DNA from: Deltaproteobacteria bacterium
GTDB lineage: Bacteria; Myxococcota_A; UBA9160; UBA4427
Assembly (NCBI GenBank): GCA_002719955.1
Contig: PBFW01000042.1
Location: forward strand, 1 to 41,286
Reading direction: 5' to 3'
Length of the DNA stretch: 41,286 nt
Under the pieces are notes generated by a model, which saw only the letters and a program-made list of their open reading frames with translations, was not told where the DNA came from and searched no databases. Each line of letters starts with the position of its first letter. Within the stretch, counting starts at the first letter, position 1. Below are positions 24,009 through 32,837 of this stretch, one piece after another. Both the position numbers and the translations under genes were made by a program.

Positions 24009-25715
24009 TCAAGCTGCGTCCGAGGGGTCGAGTCGATCCCGGAGCTCGCGCTTCAGGAATTTCCCGCTCGCATTGCGCGGCAGGGCATCATCGAGGAACC
24101 AGAGATATCGCGGAATCTTGAATCTGGCGACGCGCTCTGCGAGAAAGCTGCGCAGTTGCTCCGCGCTCGGCAGGTCGGGGTTGGACGAGAACACGACGGC
24201 GGCGCCGACCTCCTCACCGAGTCGATCGTCGGGTACGCCGAAGACGGTGCACTCGGCGACGGCATCATGGGCGAAGAGGGCCATTTCGACCTCGGCGCAG
24301 AAGATATTCTCACCACCGCGGAGCACCATATCCTTGGCGCGATCCACGATATAGATGAATTCCTCTTCGTCGAGACGGGCGATGTCTCCGGTTCGGAGCC
24401 AGCCCTTCTCGATGGTCTCGGCGGTGGCGTCGGGGCGGTTCAGGTAGCCCTTGATGATCTGCGCGCCGCGCACGCAGAGTTCACCGACCTCGCCCTTCGC
24501 GAGTGTCTCGCCGTCGGCACCGATCACCTTCGTCTCGAAGCAGGGCATTGCGCGTCCACAGCTCTCGGGACGATCCACGAAGAAATCCGCACTGATCGAC
24601 GTGATGATCCCGCAGGTTTCGGTCATGCCGTAGCCCGTGTTGGGCCGGGCCGTCTGAACCGAGTCGTCGATTTTCTGAACGAGATCGGGCTGGAGCTGCG
24701 CCCCCCCGCCACCGAGGCTCTGGAGCGTCGAGGTGTCCCGTTTGGGGAAGTCGGGATGGGCGAGTAGCTCGCGCACCATCACCGGGACGCCGCTGAGGGC
24801 CGTGATCTTTTCGGCCTCGACCAGCCGCAGCGCTTCACCGGCGTCCCACTTGTACATGTGGACCAGCTTGCCCCCGGCCAGGGTCATCGATTGGGCGACA
24901 CAATTATTTGCCGTGACGTGGAAGAGGGGCGTCGTCACCAGCGCCGCGGGCGATGCGCCGCCCTCGAAACTGCCCGTCTTCACGTGCGGCCCCCTGGCCG
25001 CCTCCAGCGCCATCGCCTGAACGTTGCTGAAGAAGGTCATGCTCGTGACGTTGTTCACGCAGCCGCGGTGTGTGAGCTGGGCGCCTTTCGGTCGCCCAGT
25101 CGTGCCGGATGTGTAGAAGATGCAGGCATCGTCATCCGGGTCGACCTCGATTTCGGGCAGGGGGCACGTGCCTTCCACGAGTTGCTGCCAGGGAAGGACG
25201 TGGGCACGGTCTTCGGGAATCCGTACGCCGATGAGGATGCGGTCGCCGAGCGCGTCGGCGTGTTCGGCGATTCGCTCGAGACGCTCGGCGTCCGCGATGA
25301 TCACCTTGGGATTGGAGTCCTGGATGCCGAAGGCGAGCTCTGGTCCGGTCCACCAGGCGTTCATCCCGACCGCCGCCACGCCGATGCTGGTGCATCCCCA
25401 ATAGGCGAGCATCCACTCCGGGTAGTTGCGCATCGCGATGGCGACACGGTCTCCGGGTTCGACGCCGCGGTCGAGGAACCACTGCGCGATCGAGGCCACC
25501 TCGCGGTGGGCGCGCTCGAAGGTCCAACGCTCGCCCTCGTAGACGAGGTATTCTCGTTTGCCGTGGGCCGCCGAGATCTGCCAGAGCCTGCGCAGGGTGG
25601 GGGGGGCGTTCTTGTATTCGCGGATCTTCTGGCCGCGGACCTCGGTCTCCACGATCTCGAATTTTCCATCGGGTCCGGTGAGCGCGGTCCAGGCTTCTCG
25701 AAGCTGCTCGTACAA
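24009..25715 (-). CDS. Acyl-CoA ligase (class I adenylate-forming, AMP-binding)
   Basis: The protein activates a carboxylic acid to its CoA thioester through an acyl-AMP. Motifs are in order: YTSGTTGRPKGAQLTHRG (P-loop, A3), GYGMTETCG (A5), LRTGDIARLDEEEFIYIVDR (A7/A8), KDMVLRGGENIFCAEVE and PRNASGKFLKREL with the catalytic C-terminal Lys. The frame is open up to 25889, but similarity begins at LYEQLREAW. TTG 25715 with AGGGG 5 bases upstream is the best start, giving 568 residues, normal for the family. Fatty, aromatic or alicyclic acids are all possible substrates. It is divergent from the exported VOC gene. Confidence 0.88.
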   Translation of the reverse strand: MYEQLREAWTALTGPDGKFEIVETEVRGQKIREYKNAPPTLRRLWQISAAHGKREYLVYEGERWTFERAHREVASIAQWFLDRGVEPGDRVAIAMRNYPEWMLAYWGCTSIGVAAVGMNAWWTGPELAFGIQDSNPKVIIADAERLERIAEHADALGDRILIGVRIPEDRAHVLPWQQLVEGTCPLPEIEVDPDDDACIFYTSGTTGRPKGAQLTHRGCVNNVTSMTFFSNVQAMALEAARGPHVKTGSFEGGASPAALVTTPLFHVTANNCVAQSMTLAGGKLVHMYKWDAGEALRLVEAEKITALSGVPVMVRELLAHPDFPKRDTSTLQSLGGGGAQLQPDLVQKIDDSVQTARPNTGYGMTETCGIITSISADFFVDRPESCGRAMPCFETKVIGADGETLAKGEVGELCVRGAQIIKGYLNRPDATAETIEKGWLRTGDIARLDEEEFIYIVDRAKDMVLRGGENIFCAEVEMALFAHDAVAECTVFGVPDDRLGEEVGAAVVFSSNPDLPSAEQLRSFLAERVARFKIPRYLWFLDDALPRNASGKFLKRELRDRLDPSDAA

Positions 25716-25887
25716 GACGACCCCTGCTGTGTGAGGCGCATGGTAGGAGGTCGAGAGGGGGGGCGCGATTGGAATGCGCGTGGCGTGTGTTTTCGACGCG
25801 GTCCGCCTGTGCTCTTCGAGGCGTTGCGTCCTCGCGGCGGGTTGAGTGTGGGTCGCATCTGGGGAATGCTTCGGGCAGGAGGTGACC

Positions 25888-26487
25888 ATGAGCGAGCGGA
25901 TCGATCGAGTCTTCGAGGCCTACGACAGGGGGACCCTCTCCCGCCGTGATCTGATGGCCGCCATCATGTCCTTCGTCGCACTCGGCAGCAGCGCGGCGTG
26001 CGCGACCAAACCGAAGGCCACGCGAGCCGAAGAGCTCGACCTTTCCCATTACATCACACGCCGCGAGCCCGGAGAGGGCCGCGCGCATCTGAACCACGTG
26101 AATCTCCGGGTCGAAGACGTCGAGCGTTCCCATGCCTTTTACAGCCGCTTCTTCGGTCTGGGGATCACGACGACGCCCACCTACAACGCGCTCGACTGCG
26201 GCGGTGGAGCCTTTATCAGTCTGCAGACGAAGGCTGATATCGACCTAGAGACCTTCCGGACCTCGCCCGACGCCGTCGAATGGGCCCGTACGCCGAACGA
26301 GTCACCGGGCATGATCGAGCATTTCTGTCTGGAGGTCGATGATTTCGATCTCGAGAGGACGAGTGCGGAGCTCGCGGCAGCCGGCCACGAGACGGTCGAG
26401 ATCAGCGATAACCTGTTGACGGCGGACCCGGACGGAATCCTGGTCCAGATCGTCGATTCGGGGATCCGCTTTCTGCACGAGGAGTAG
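25888..26487 (+). CDS. Exported VOC-fold protein with Tat-like/lipoprotein signal
   Basis: The protein has 199 residues; GGAGG lies 6 bases before ATG 25888. The N-terminus has an SRRDLM twin-arginine motif, a hydrophobic stretch (AAIMSFVALGSSAA) and Cys in SSAACATK, so it may be Tat-exported and lipid-anchored. A VOC domain follows (HLNHVNLRVEDVERSHAFYSRFFGLG ... MIEHFCLEVDDFDLERTSAEL ... DPDGILVQIVD) with His residues in LNHVN and IEHFC and a Gln near the last metal position. VOC enzymes are usually cytosolic, so an exported one is unusual. It shares a divergent promoter region with the acyl-CoA ligase. Confidence 0.82.
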   Translation: MSERIDRVFEAYDRGTLSRRDLMAAIMSFVALGSSAACATKPKATRAEELDLSHYITRREPGEGRAHLNHVNLRVEDVERSHAFYSRFFGLGITTTPTYNALDCGGGAFISLQTKADIDLETFRTSPDAVEWARTPNESPGMIEHFCLEVDDFDLERTSAELAAAGHETVEISDNLLTADPDGILVQIVDSGIRFLHEE

Positions 26488-26562
26488 CGGGGCCGAACGC
26501 GAAGCCGCGCGCGATCGATCGAGACCCGAGGGCTTGCGCGCTCGAATTCAGAAGCGAAAAGT

Positions 26563-28761
26563 ATGCAGACTTCCCACGCGATCTGTCATTATTGTGGCCT
26601 CTCTTGTGCGGTGAAGGCCGAGATCGAGGATTGCGACGGCCGCCGCCGGCTCGTGAGCTTGATCGGCGACAAGGATAACCCGGCCTATCATGGTTATTCG
26701 TGTGCCAAGGGTCGTGACCTGCCCGAACTCCTGGACCACGCCAATCGACTCCTGGCTCCGCTGAAGCGGAACCCCGGGGGCGATCTGGAGCGGATGGGCA
26801 GCGATCGAGCGATCGACGAGGCGGCCGCGCGCCTTCGCGCGATCGTCGAGGAGTCGGGCCCGGACGCCGTGGCGATCTACGAGGGGACCTACTCGCTGCA
26901 GCCGCCACTCAGGATCGTCTCCAGCGCATTTGCGACGGCCCTCGGCACCTCGATGAGGTTTTCCACCGGCACGATCGATCAGCCCGGCAAGGTCCTGGCG
27001 AAAGCGCTCCACGGAACCTGGCGCGGAGACATGCCTGCGTTTACCGAGGCGGATGTCTGGCTGCTCATCGGGACGAATCCCGAGATCTCGAAACTGGGCG
27101 GCCTCCCCGCTCCGAATCCCGCCTGGTATCTCCAACGGGCACGTCGGCGGGGACTCAAGCTGATCGTCATCGATCCGCGTCGCACCGAAGCGGCGCGCAA
27201 GGCCGAGGTCCACCTCCAGGCGAAGCCCGGCGAGGATGCCTCGATCTTGGCGGGCATGATCCGGGTGATCCTGGCCGAGAAGCTTCACGACACGGGATTC
27301 CTGGAGGAGAACGCCGATGGCCTCGGCGCGCTGGCGGGAGAGGTCGAGCGGTTCACACCGGAGGTCGTGTCACGACAGGCGGGCATCGCAGCAGAGGATC
27401 TCGTCGCGGCCGCTCGCCTCTTCGCCGGCGCAAAGGCGGCCGGGGTGAACGCGGGGACCGGGGTGAACATGTCGCCGCGCGGAACCCTGGTCGAGTATCT
27501 CCTGTGTTGCCTGCAGACGCTCTGCGGCCATTGGGCCCGGGAAGGGGATTGCGTTGCGAATCCTGGCGTGCTGGCGCCTCAAGCCCTGCCGATCGCGCAG
27601 GCGACGGAGCCCGTCGCCCTCGCATGGGGCTTTCCCTCTCGGCTCAGGACGCCCGGCTTCAGCAATACCGCCTGCGGTCTGCCGACCGGCGTGCTGCCCG
27701 ACGAGATCCTGGCGCCCGGGCCCGGCCGGATTCGGGCGTTGATCGTGTTGGGCGGGAACCCGGTCATGGGCTGGCCCGACCAGCAGAAGGCGCGGGACGC
27801 GATGATGGCCCTCGACCTCCTGATCGTGGTCGACCCGAAGCTGACGGAGACCGCCCGGCACGCACATTTCGTCTTCGCCCCGAAGCTCGCGATGGAAGTG
27901 CCCGTCTGTTCCGTTGAGGAAGAGGCCCTTCAACTCAGCAATTCCGGCTGGGGCTACCCCGTCCCCTACGGCATGTACGTTCCCGCGCTCGTCGATCCAC
28001 CGGCGGACTCCGATCTCCTCGATGATTGGGAGGTTCTCTATCGCCTGGCGCAGGCGCTCGACCTCGAACTTACGGTGACCAGTGGTCTCTCGAGTCGCCC
28101 CTTCGATCCGACGCCCCTTCGGGTTCCACTCGACATGCAGAAGCCACCCACCACGGATGACCTGCTGGAAATCGTGACGGCGGGCTCACGCATTCCACTC
28201 TCCGAGGTGAAGCGGCATCCGCAAGGACGTCTTTTCGAGGCCCCCGAGATTCGGGTGGGGCCCAAAGAGGCGGATTGCGATTCTCGACTCTCGATCGGCA
28301 ATGTTGCGATGATGGAGGCGCTCTCGGCAGCGCTCGAGTCGGCCTATCCCGGAGACGAGGCCTTCGAGTTCCGTCTCGTGGGTCGACGCCTCCCGAATCT
28401 CTTCAACTCGATGGGTCGCGACCATCCGAACTTGACGCGTCCCTGGCGCCACAATCCCGCGTTCATGAACCCGAAGGATATGGCCAAGCACGGCCTCTCG
28501 ACCGGCGATTCGATCCGGATCAGCGCTCGTCGCGGCGCGATCGTCGGAATCGTCGAGGCGGATGAGGGGCTGCGTCGCGGCGTGATCGCGATGACCCATT
28601 CCTTTGGCTCACCGAAGGAGAACGGCGAGCCCGGGGACCCGCACCTCGGAAGCTGTACGGGTCGACTGAGCAGCAACGAGGTCGACTATGTCGAGCCCTT
28701 CAGCGGGATTCCGCGTATGAGTTCGATTCCGGTCGACATCGTGCCGGACGCTGCCGGGTAG
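26563..28761 (+). CDS. Molybdopterin-dependent oxidoreductase (DMSO-reductase family)
   Basis: The single polypeptide has 732 residues. An N-terminal 4Fe-4S site is formed by Cys8, Cys11, Cys15 and Cys47 (CHYCGLSC ... YSCAKG), with Lys49 in the usual relay position. The bis-MGD catalytic domain follows (DVWLLIGTNPEISK, IVIDPRRTEAARKAEVHLQAKPGED, GNPVMGWPDQQKA), then a C-terminal MGD-binding domain (NPKDMAKHGLSTGDSIRI). Where a Cys, Sec or Ser metal ligand is often found the sequence reads GTIDQPGK, so Asp139 may be the ligand; that is inference. No Tat signal precedes the first Cys, so it is probably cytosolic. No electron-transfer subunit gene lies beside it. The substrate is unknown. Confidence 0.87.
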   Translation: MQTSHAICHYCGLSCAVKAEIEDCDGRRRLVSLIGDKDNPAYHGYSCAKGRDLPELLDHANRLLAPLKRNPGGDLERMGSDRAIDEAAARLRAIVEESGPDAVAIYEGTYSLQPPLRIVSSAFATALGTSMRFSTGTIDQPGKVLAKALHGTWRGDMPAFTEADVWLLIGTNPEISKLGGLPAPNPAWYLQRARRRGLKLIVIDPRRTEAARKAEVHLQAKPGEDASILAGMIRVILAEKLHDTGFLEENADGLGALAGEVERFTPEVVSRQAGIAAEDLVAAARLFAGAKAAGVNAGTGVNMSPRGTLVEYLLCCLQTLCGHWAREGDCVANPGVLAPQALPIAQATEPVALAWGFPSRLRTPGFSNTACGLPTGVLPDEILAPGPGRIRALIVLGGNPVMGWPDQQKARDAMMALDLLIVVDPKLTETARHAHFVFAPKLAMEVPVCSVEEEALQLSNSGWGYPVPYGMYVPALVDPPADSDLLDDWEVLYRLAQALDLELTVTSGLSSRPFDPTPLRVPLDMQKPPTTDDLLEIVTAGSRIPLSEVKRHPQGRLFEAPEIRVGPKEADCDSRLSIGNVAMMEALSAALESAYPGDEAFEFRLVGRRLPNLFNSMGRDHPNLTRPWRHNPAFMNPKDMAKHGLSTGDSIRISARRGAIVGIVEADEGLRRGVIAMTHSFGSPKENGEPGDPHLGSCTGRLSSNEVDYVEPFSGIPRMSSIPVDIVPDAAG

Positions 28762-28833
28762 TTCGTCCCCGCCAGGAGGCCCCAGACGATTTCCGGCAGG
28801 CTATGCTCGACGGGACCCAGTTCGGAGGATTGT

Positions 28834-30522
28834 ATGCGCTTTGATTTGATTATCCGCAACGGCCGCGTCATCGACGGAACCGGCCTCAAGGGCTATGCCG
28901 CAGACATTGCCATCAAGGGGGGGCGCATCGCCCGGATCGGACGGATCGACGATAGCGGGGAGCGGGAATACGACGCGACGGGCCTCGTGGTCTGCCCCGG
29001 CTTCATCGATGTACATACTCATTACGACGTGCAACTCGATTGGGATCCGCTCGCGACGCCGTCGGCCTGGCATGGCGTGACGACGGTGATGGCGGGCAAT
29101 TGCGGATTCACGCTGGCGCCGGCGAAGCCGGACGACGTCGCGTGGCTCGCACGTATGCTGAGCCGGGTCGAGGGGATGTCAGCGGACGCCCTGAGCGAGG
29201 GACTCCGTTTCAAGGGGGGCGGGTTCGGAGATTTCTGGAATCGCTTCGAGGGAAAGATCGGAGTCAACGTCGGCGCCTACGTGGGTCATTGCGCCGTGCG
29301 TCGCTTCGTGATGGGAGAAGACGCTTCCGAACGCGCGGCGACGAAGGACGAGGTCGAAGCCATGAAGGAACTCGTGCGCGAGGGCATGCGAGAGGGCGCC
29401 ATTGGCTTTTCGACTTCCCAGCTCGATATCCACGTCGGTGAGGATGGACGAGAGGTGCCTTCGAATCATGCGACGCACGAGGAGTTGGTCGAGTTGGCGA
29501 GCGTGCTCTCGGAATTCGATCACGGGGCGGTCGAGATCATTCCGCACAGCTTCGCGACGGGCTACGACGACGCCGACCGAAAGCTCCTGGTGGATCTCTA
29601 CAAGGCCTCCGGCAAGCCCGTCGAACTCAATCCGCTCGTCCCCAGCACGACGAATCCGATGGGCTGGGAAGCCACGCTGAATTTCGTCAGCGAGATGGCA
29701 GAGCAGGGCATTCGTCTGCATCCGATGTGTTCGGTCAACAAGCTGGAGGCCCATCTGCGGCTCATCGATACCTTCATCTTCGATGAGAGCCTACTGTGGC
29801 GTGAGGTCCTGTGTCTCCCGGAGCCAGATCGGATGAACGCGCTGCGTGATCCCGTGATGCGGGAGAAGCTCCGCCTGGCGAATGAGGATCCGACCGGGCG
29901 TGCCTTTGTGATGGATTTCGATCGGCTGATCGTCGAGCAGGCAACGGTCGAATCGAACAAGGCACTCGAAGGTCGTGCGGTGGGCGAGATCGCGAAGGAG
30001 CGAGGCGTCACCTCCCTCGATTGTTTCCTCGACTTGTCACTTTCCGAAGATCTCAAGATGAATTTCTACACGGAGATGGAGGACGTCGCGAACGAGTTCA
30101 TGAGGCATATCAACCGGACGGCGGTCCTCAATCCGATGGTGATGGCGGGCTCGAGCGATGGGGGGGCCCACCTGGCGACCTTCGTCGGCGCGGATTACAC
30201 GACGCGATTGCTCTCCGAATATGTCCCGGACCCCCTGAGCCTCGAGGAGGCGATCTATCGGCTCACAGGAATGCCGGCCAATGTGCACGGGCTGGTGGAT
30301 CGCGGCACGCTCCGCGTGGGGGCCAAGGCCGATCTCGTTTGCTTCGATGCCGAGGGGTTGAAGGCGAGCCGGGCCTATCTCGTCGAGGATTTCCCCGCCA
30401 ACTCCAGTCGCTATGTGGTCGACTCGGAGGGCTATAAGCTCACGGTCGTGAATGGCCAGATCCTGGTCGAGGACGGTGAGCATACGGGCGCCCTCCCGGG
30501 CGAGGTTCTGCAGGGGACCTGA
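28834..30522 (+). CDS. N-acyl-D-amino-acid deacylase family amidohydrolase
   Basis: The protein has 562 residues; GGAGG lies 5 bases before ATG 28834. It begins with the composite beta-domain typical of urease-type amidohydrolases (MRFDLIIRNGRVIDGTG), then the metal-binding His61 and His63 in DVHTHYD and Cys90 in AGNCGFTLAP, the D-aminoacylase-type metal Cys. Later come VGHCAVR, a GFSTSQ segment and the catalytic Asp region SSDGGAH, then the C-terminal GTLRVGAKADLVCFDAE. D-aminoacylases hydrolyse N-acyl-D-amino acids; many homologues in catabolic clusters act on other amides, so the substrate is not assigned. It follows the molybdenum enzyme by 72 bases and may be co-transcribed. Confidence 0.85.
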   Translation: MRFDLIIRNGRVIDGTGLKGYAADIAIKGGRIARIGRIDDSGEREYDATGLVVCPGFIDVHTHYDVQLDWDPLATPSAWHGVTTVMAGNCGFTLAPAKPDDVAWLARMLSRVEGMSADALSEGLRFKGGGFGDFWNRFEGKIGVNVGAYVGHCAVRRFVMGEDASERAATKDEVEAMKELVREGMREGAIGFSTSQLDIHVGEDGREVPSNHATHEELVELASVLSEFDHGAVEIIPHSFATGYDDADRKLLVDLYKASGKPVELNPLVPSTTNPMGWEATLNFVSEMAEQGIRLHPMCSVNKLEAHLRLIDTFIFDESLLWREVLCLPEPDRMNALRDPVMREKLRLANEDPTGRAFVMDFDRLIVEQATVESNKALEGRAVGEIAKERGVTSLDCFLDLSLSEDLKMNFYTEMEDVANEFMRHINRTAVLNPMVMAGSSDGGAHLATFVGADYTTRLLSEYVPDPLSLEEAIYRLTGMPANVHGLVDRGTLRVGAKADLVCFDAEGLKASRAYLVEDFPANSSRYVVDSEGYKLTVVNGQILVEDGEHTGALPGEVLQGT

Positions 30523-30563
30523 GCTGGGGCGCGCTTCTCAGGACGACCGCGATTAGATTAAAC

Positions 30564-30573
30564 CAAGCGCTTG
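30564..30573. promoter_or_regulatory. TetR-type operator upstream of the SnoaL-like gene
   Basis: The perfect palindrome CAAGCGCTTG lies 60 bases before ATG 30633. With its flanks (TTAAAC on the left, CTACTTTG on the right) it matches the inverted copy near the TetR gene at 20 of 24 positions. Confidence 0.65.
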
Positions 30574-30632
30574 CTACTTTGTTTTGCGATGATGAGAGAG
30601 GGTCGAACGAGGCCGTCCAATCGGGGAAATTG

Positions 30633-31085
30633 ATGAAGCCGAGCGCTATGACAACGGATGAGATGAGTGCGATCACCCGCCTCCACGCGGAGCTGGAGCA
30701 GAATGGGGAATACGAACCCCTGATCGCGACTCTGGTCGACGAGCCGATCTTCGAATTCCATCCGCCCGGCGGTCAGCTGAGGGGTGGCGACACGTTGCGC
30801 CGCTTCTATACGCGTTTCTTGCGCGAATTCATGCCGCTGGTCGAGGAGACGATCCTGATCGGCGAGTGGGCCACACCCGACGCCTGCGTTCACGAATACC
30901 AACTTCGCCTCCGCATCGACGGTCAGCTCGAAAATCATCAGCTGATGGGATCGATCTATGGTTCCGAAGATCGCATCGGCGGCGAACGCCTCTACGGAGG
31001 CGAGAGGTTGATGGATCTGATGCTCGGCGAGTTCAAGTCCGAACTCGTGCCGATCGAAGGCCGAACCCAATGGGCGATCGAGTAG
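30633..31085 (+). CDS. SnoaL-like (NTF2 fold) protein
   Basis: The protein has 150 residues; GGGGAA precedes ATG 30633, and ATG 30648 is an alternative. The cone-shaped NTF2 fold is suggested by ITRLHAELEQNGEYEPLIATLVDE, the EFHPPGGQLRGGDTLRRFYTRFL core and a last block VHEYQLRLRIDGQLENHQLMGSIYG. It has an Asp-rich N-terminal helix and no recognisable catalytic pair. Its promoter carries the palindrome also found at the TetR gene that ends 60 bases downstream on the other strand. It is therefore probably a target of that repressor. Confidence 0.75.
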   Translation: MKPSAMTTDEMSAITRLHAELEQNGEYEPLIATLVDEPIFEFHPPGGQLRGGDTLRRFYTRFLREFMPLVEETILIGEWATPDACVHEYQLRLRIDGQLENHQLMGSIYGSEDRIGGERLYGGERLMDLMLGEFKSELVPIEGRTQWAIE

Positions 31086-31145
31086 CGGCGGCGGGCCGAA
31101 GCGGACTCGATCTTCCGTTTTTCCATCCCAACCCGGCTGAGCGAC

Positions 31146-31745
31146 TTAAACATCGATAGGCGCGCCGATCCCCTGGAAGAAGGTCTCGATCCAGTGATCG
31201 ACGATCTCGGCTTCGTGATGTGTGCGCGGATCGTACCAGCGCGGCACCGTACCCATGACGTCCATCATCATCCTGTACACGAAGCGGGGGTCGATATTGG
31301 CACGAATCTCCCGCCGGCGGATGCCTTCCTCGATGACGTTCACGAAGATCTCTTCGATCTTCGACAGGGTTTCGTGGACGTAGCTGAATTCTGGCTCTCG
31401 AAAGAGGTTGTCGAGTTCCCTGATCAGAATGGCTTCTTCATCGGGGTGTTCGAGGTTCGCTTCGAAGCAGGCGTGGAAGAGGCGTCGGAGCTTTTCGATC
31501 GAGGTGCCACCCGGAAGGGCAGCACGTTCGTAGCGCGCGACCAGATCCTCCCCGTAGCCCCCCATGATCCCGTGAACGATGTCGGTCTTCGTCTTGAAGT
31601 GGTGGTAGAGACTGCCCGAGAGCAATCCAACCCGGTCGCCGATATCGCGCACCGTCGTGTCCCGGACCCCTCGCTCGGCGAAAAGCGCCCCCGCGGCGGC
31701 GGCGATCTGTTTGCGGCGTTCGTCGGTTTTCTTGCGTTTGATCAT
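31146..31745 (-). CDS. TetR/AcrR-family transcriptional regulator
   Basis: The protein has 199 residues from ATG 31745; the frame extends upstream but without protein character. The N-terminal HTH is typical: IAAAAGALFAERGVRDTTVRDIGDRVGLLSGSLYHHFKTKTDIV. The C-terminal ligand-binding domain (LRRLFHACFEANLEHPDEEAILIRELDNLF) resembles TetR_C domains of regulators that sense acyl-CoA thioesters. A CAAGCGCTTG palindrome lies 45 bases upstream of its start and again before the SnoaL-like gene, so it probably represses itself and that gene. The crotonase gene lies divergently beyond a 297-base gap. Confidence 0.87.
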   Translation of the reverse strand: MIKRKKTDERRKQIAAAAGALFAERGVRDTTVRDIGDRVGLLSGSLYHHFKTKTDIVHGIMGGYGEDLVARYERAALPGGTSIEKLRRLFHACFEANLEHPDEEAILIRELDNLFREPEFSYVHETLSKIEEIFVNVIEEGIRRREIRANIDPRFVYRMMMDVMGTVPRWYDPRTHHEAEIVDHWIETFFQGIGAPIDV

Positions 31746-31789
31746 GCGGATCCAGGGTAGCTGGCGGATCGAAAATTCCAACAAACAAG

Positions 31790-31799
31790 CAAGCGCTTG
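31790..31799. promoter_or_regulatory. TetR-type operator upstream of the TetR gene
   Basis: This is the second CAAGCGCTTG palindrome, 45 bases before the TetR start and in the gap shared with the divergent crotonase gene. The AT-rich flanks are typical of a promoter. It supports autoregulation. Confidence 0.65.
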
Positions 31800-32042
31800 A
31801 TTTATGACTGCTCGACGATATCGTTGCTGGGGTGCCCCGGATGGCCTTCGATCGGGAGTTGTCCGCCGTCGCGCAACGCTCGCCCGGTTCGAGCGGAGGA
31901 TACCGATCGGAGGCCAGGTCACGCGCTTTCCCATCTTCCAGCCGGCGGTCGGGCCACTCGCGTATCACGATTGCCCGCTGCTCCGTTATTCGAAGAGCCG
32001 AGCATCGGGTGTTCAGATCCATCCATTCGAAGGAGCGACCGC

Positions 32043-32837
32043 TTGATCGATCTATCGGCCTATCAGAACAAATATAGCTGCGCGCGAATCGAGCGGGCGG
32101 ACGGCATCCTCGAGGTGACCCTTCACACGGATGGCGGATCGCTCATCCTCACCGAAACGATGCATAGCGAACTTCCTCTGCTCTTTGCAGACATCGGCAA
32201 CGATCCCGAGAACAAGGTCGTCATCCTGACCGGAACGGGGGATGTCTTCTGCACCGAGATGTCGGCGGGCGACTGGGATTTTACGACACCTGCGGGCTGG
32301 AATCGGACTTATCTCGAGGGGCGTCGCCTCATCCAGAATCTGCTCGACATCCACGTACCGATGATCGCCGCTGTCAATGGTCCCGCGCGGGTGCATGCGG
32401 AGATCATGGCGCTCTGTGACATCGTGCTGGTTTCGGAAAACGCAGACTTTCAAGACATCGCCCATTTCGGCGACTGGAAAGTGGTGCCCGGCGACGGCAG
32501 CCATCTCGTCTGGCCGCTCCTGCTCGGTCCGAACCGCGGTAAATATTTCCTCATGACCCAGCAGCGGATCAGCGCCCAGGAAGCCGTCGATCTCGGCGTA
32601 GCCGGGGAAGTTCTCACGCCCGAGGCGCTGATGCCGCGCGCCCGCGAGTTGGCTGCGTTCTTCGCGGAGCGCAGTCATGCCACGCTGCGCAATACGCGGG
32701 TCGCACTGAATCTGATGATTCGAACCATGATGCAGGACAGTCTGAGTCATGGGCTCGCGCTCGAGGGCTACAGCGTGATCCACAATGCATTGGAAGCCGA
32801 GAGCGAGACCGCCTCGGATGGCGAGCAGCGGTCGTGA
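32043..32837 (+). CDS. Enoyl-CoA hydratase/isomerase (crotonase) family protein
   Basis: The protein has 264 residues. Start is TTG 32043, because AAGGAG (32030-32035) lies 7 bases upstream and the frame before it lacks protein character. Crotonase features: [20 protein letters not shown] (first oxyanion-hole loop), [30 protein letters not shown] (second), [20 protein letters not shown] and a C-terminal helix. The usual GGG/AG triplet after 'NGPA' reads RVHAE, and the normal catalytic Glu positions are not obvious, so its reaction may differ from simple hydration. It overlaps the following SDR by one base (TGATG), so they are co-translated. Confidence 0.84.
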   Translation: MIDLSAYQNKYSCARIERADGILEVTLHTDGGSLILTETMHSELPLLFADIGNDPENKVVILTGTGDVFCTEMSAGDWDFTTPAGWNRTYLEGRRLIQNLLDIHVPMIAAVNGPARVHAEIMALCDIVLVSENADFQDIAHFGDWKVVPGDGSHLVWPLLLGPNRGKYFLMTQQRISAQEAVDLGVAGEVLTPEALMPRARELAAFFAERSHATLRNTRVALNLMIRTMMQDSLSHGLALEGYSVIHNALEAESETASDGEQRS

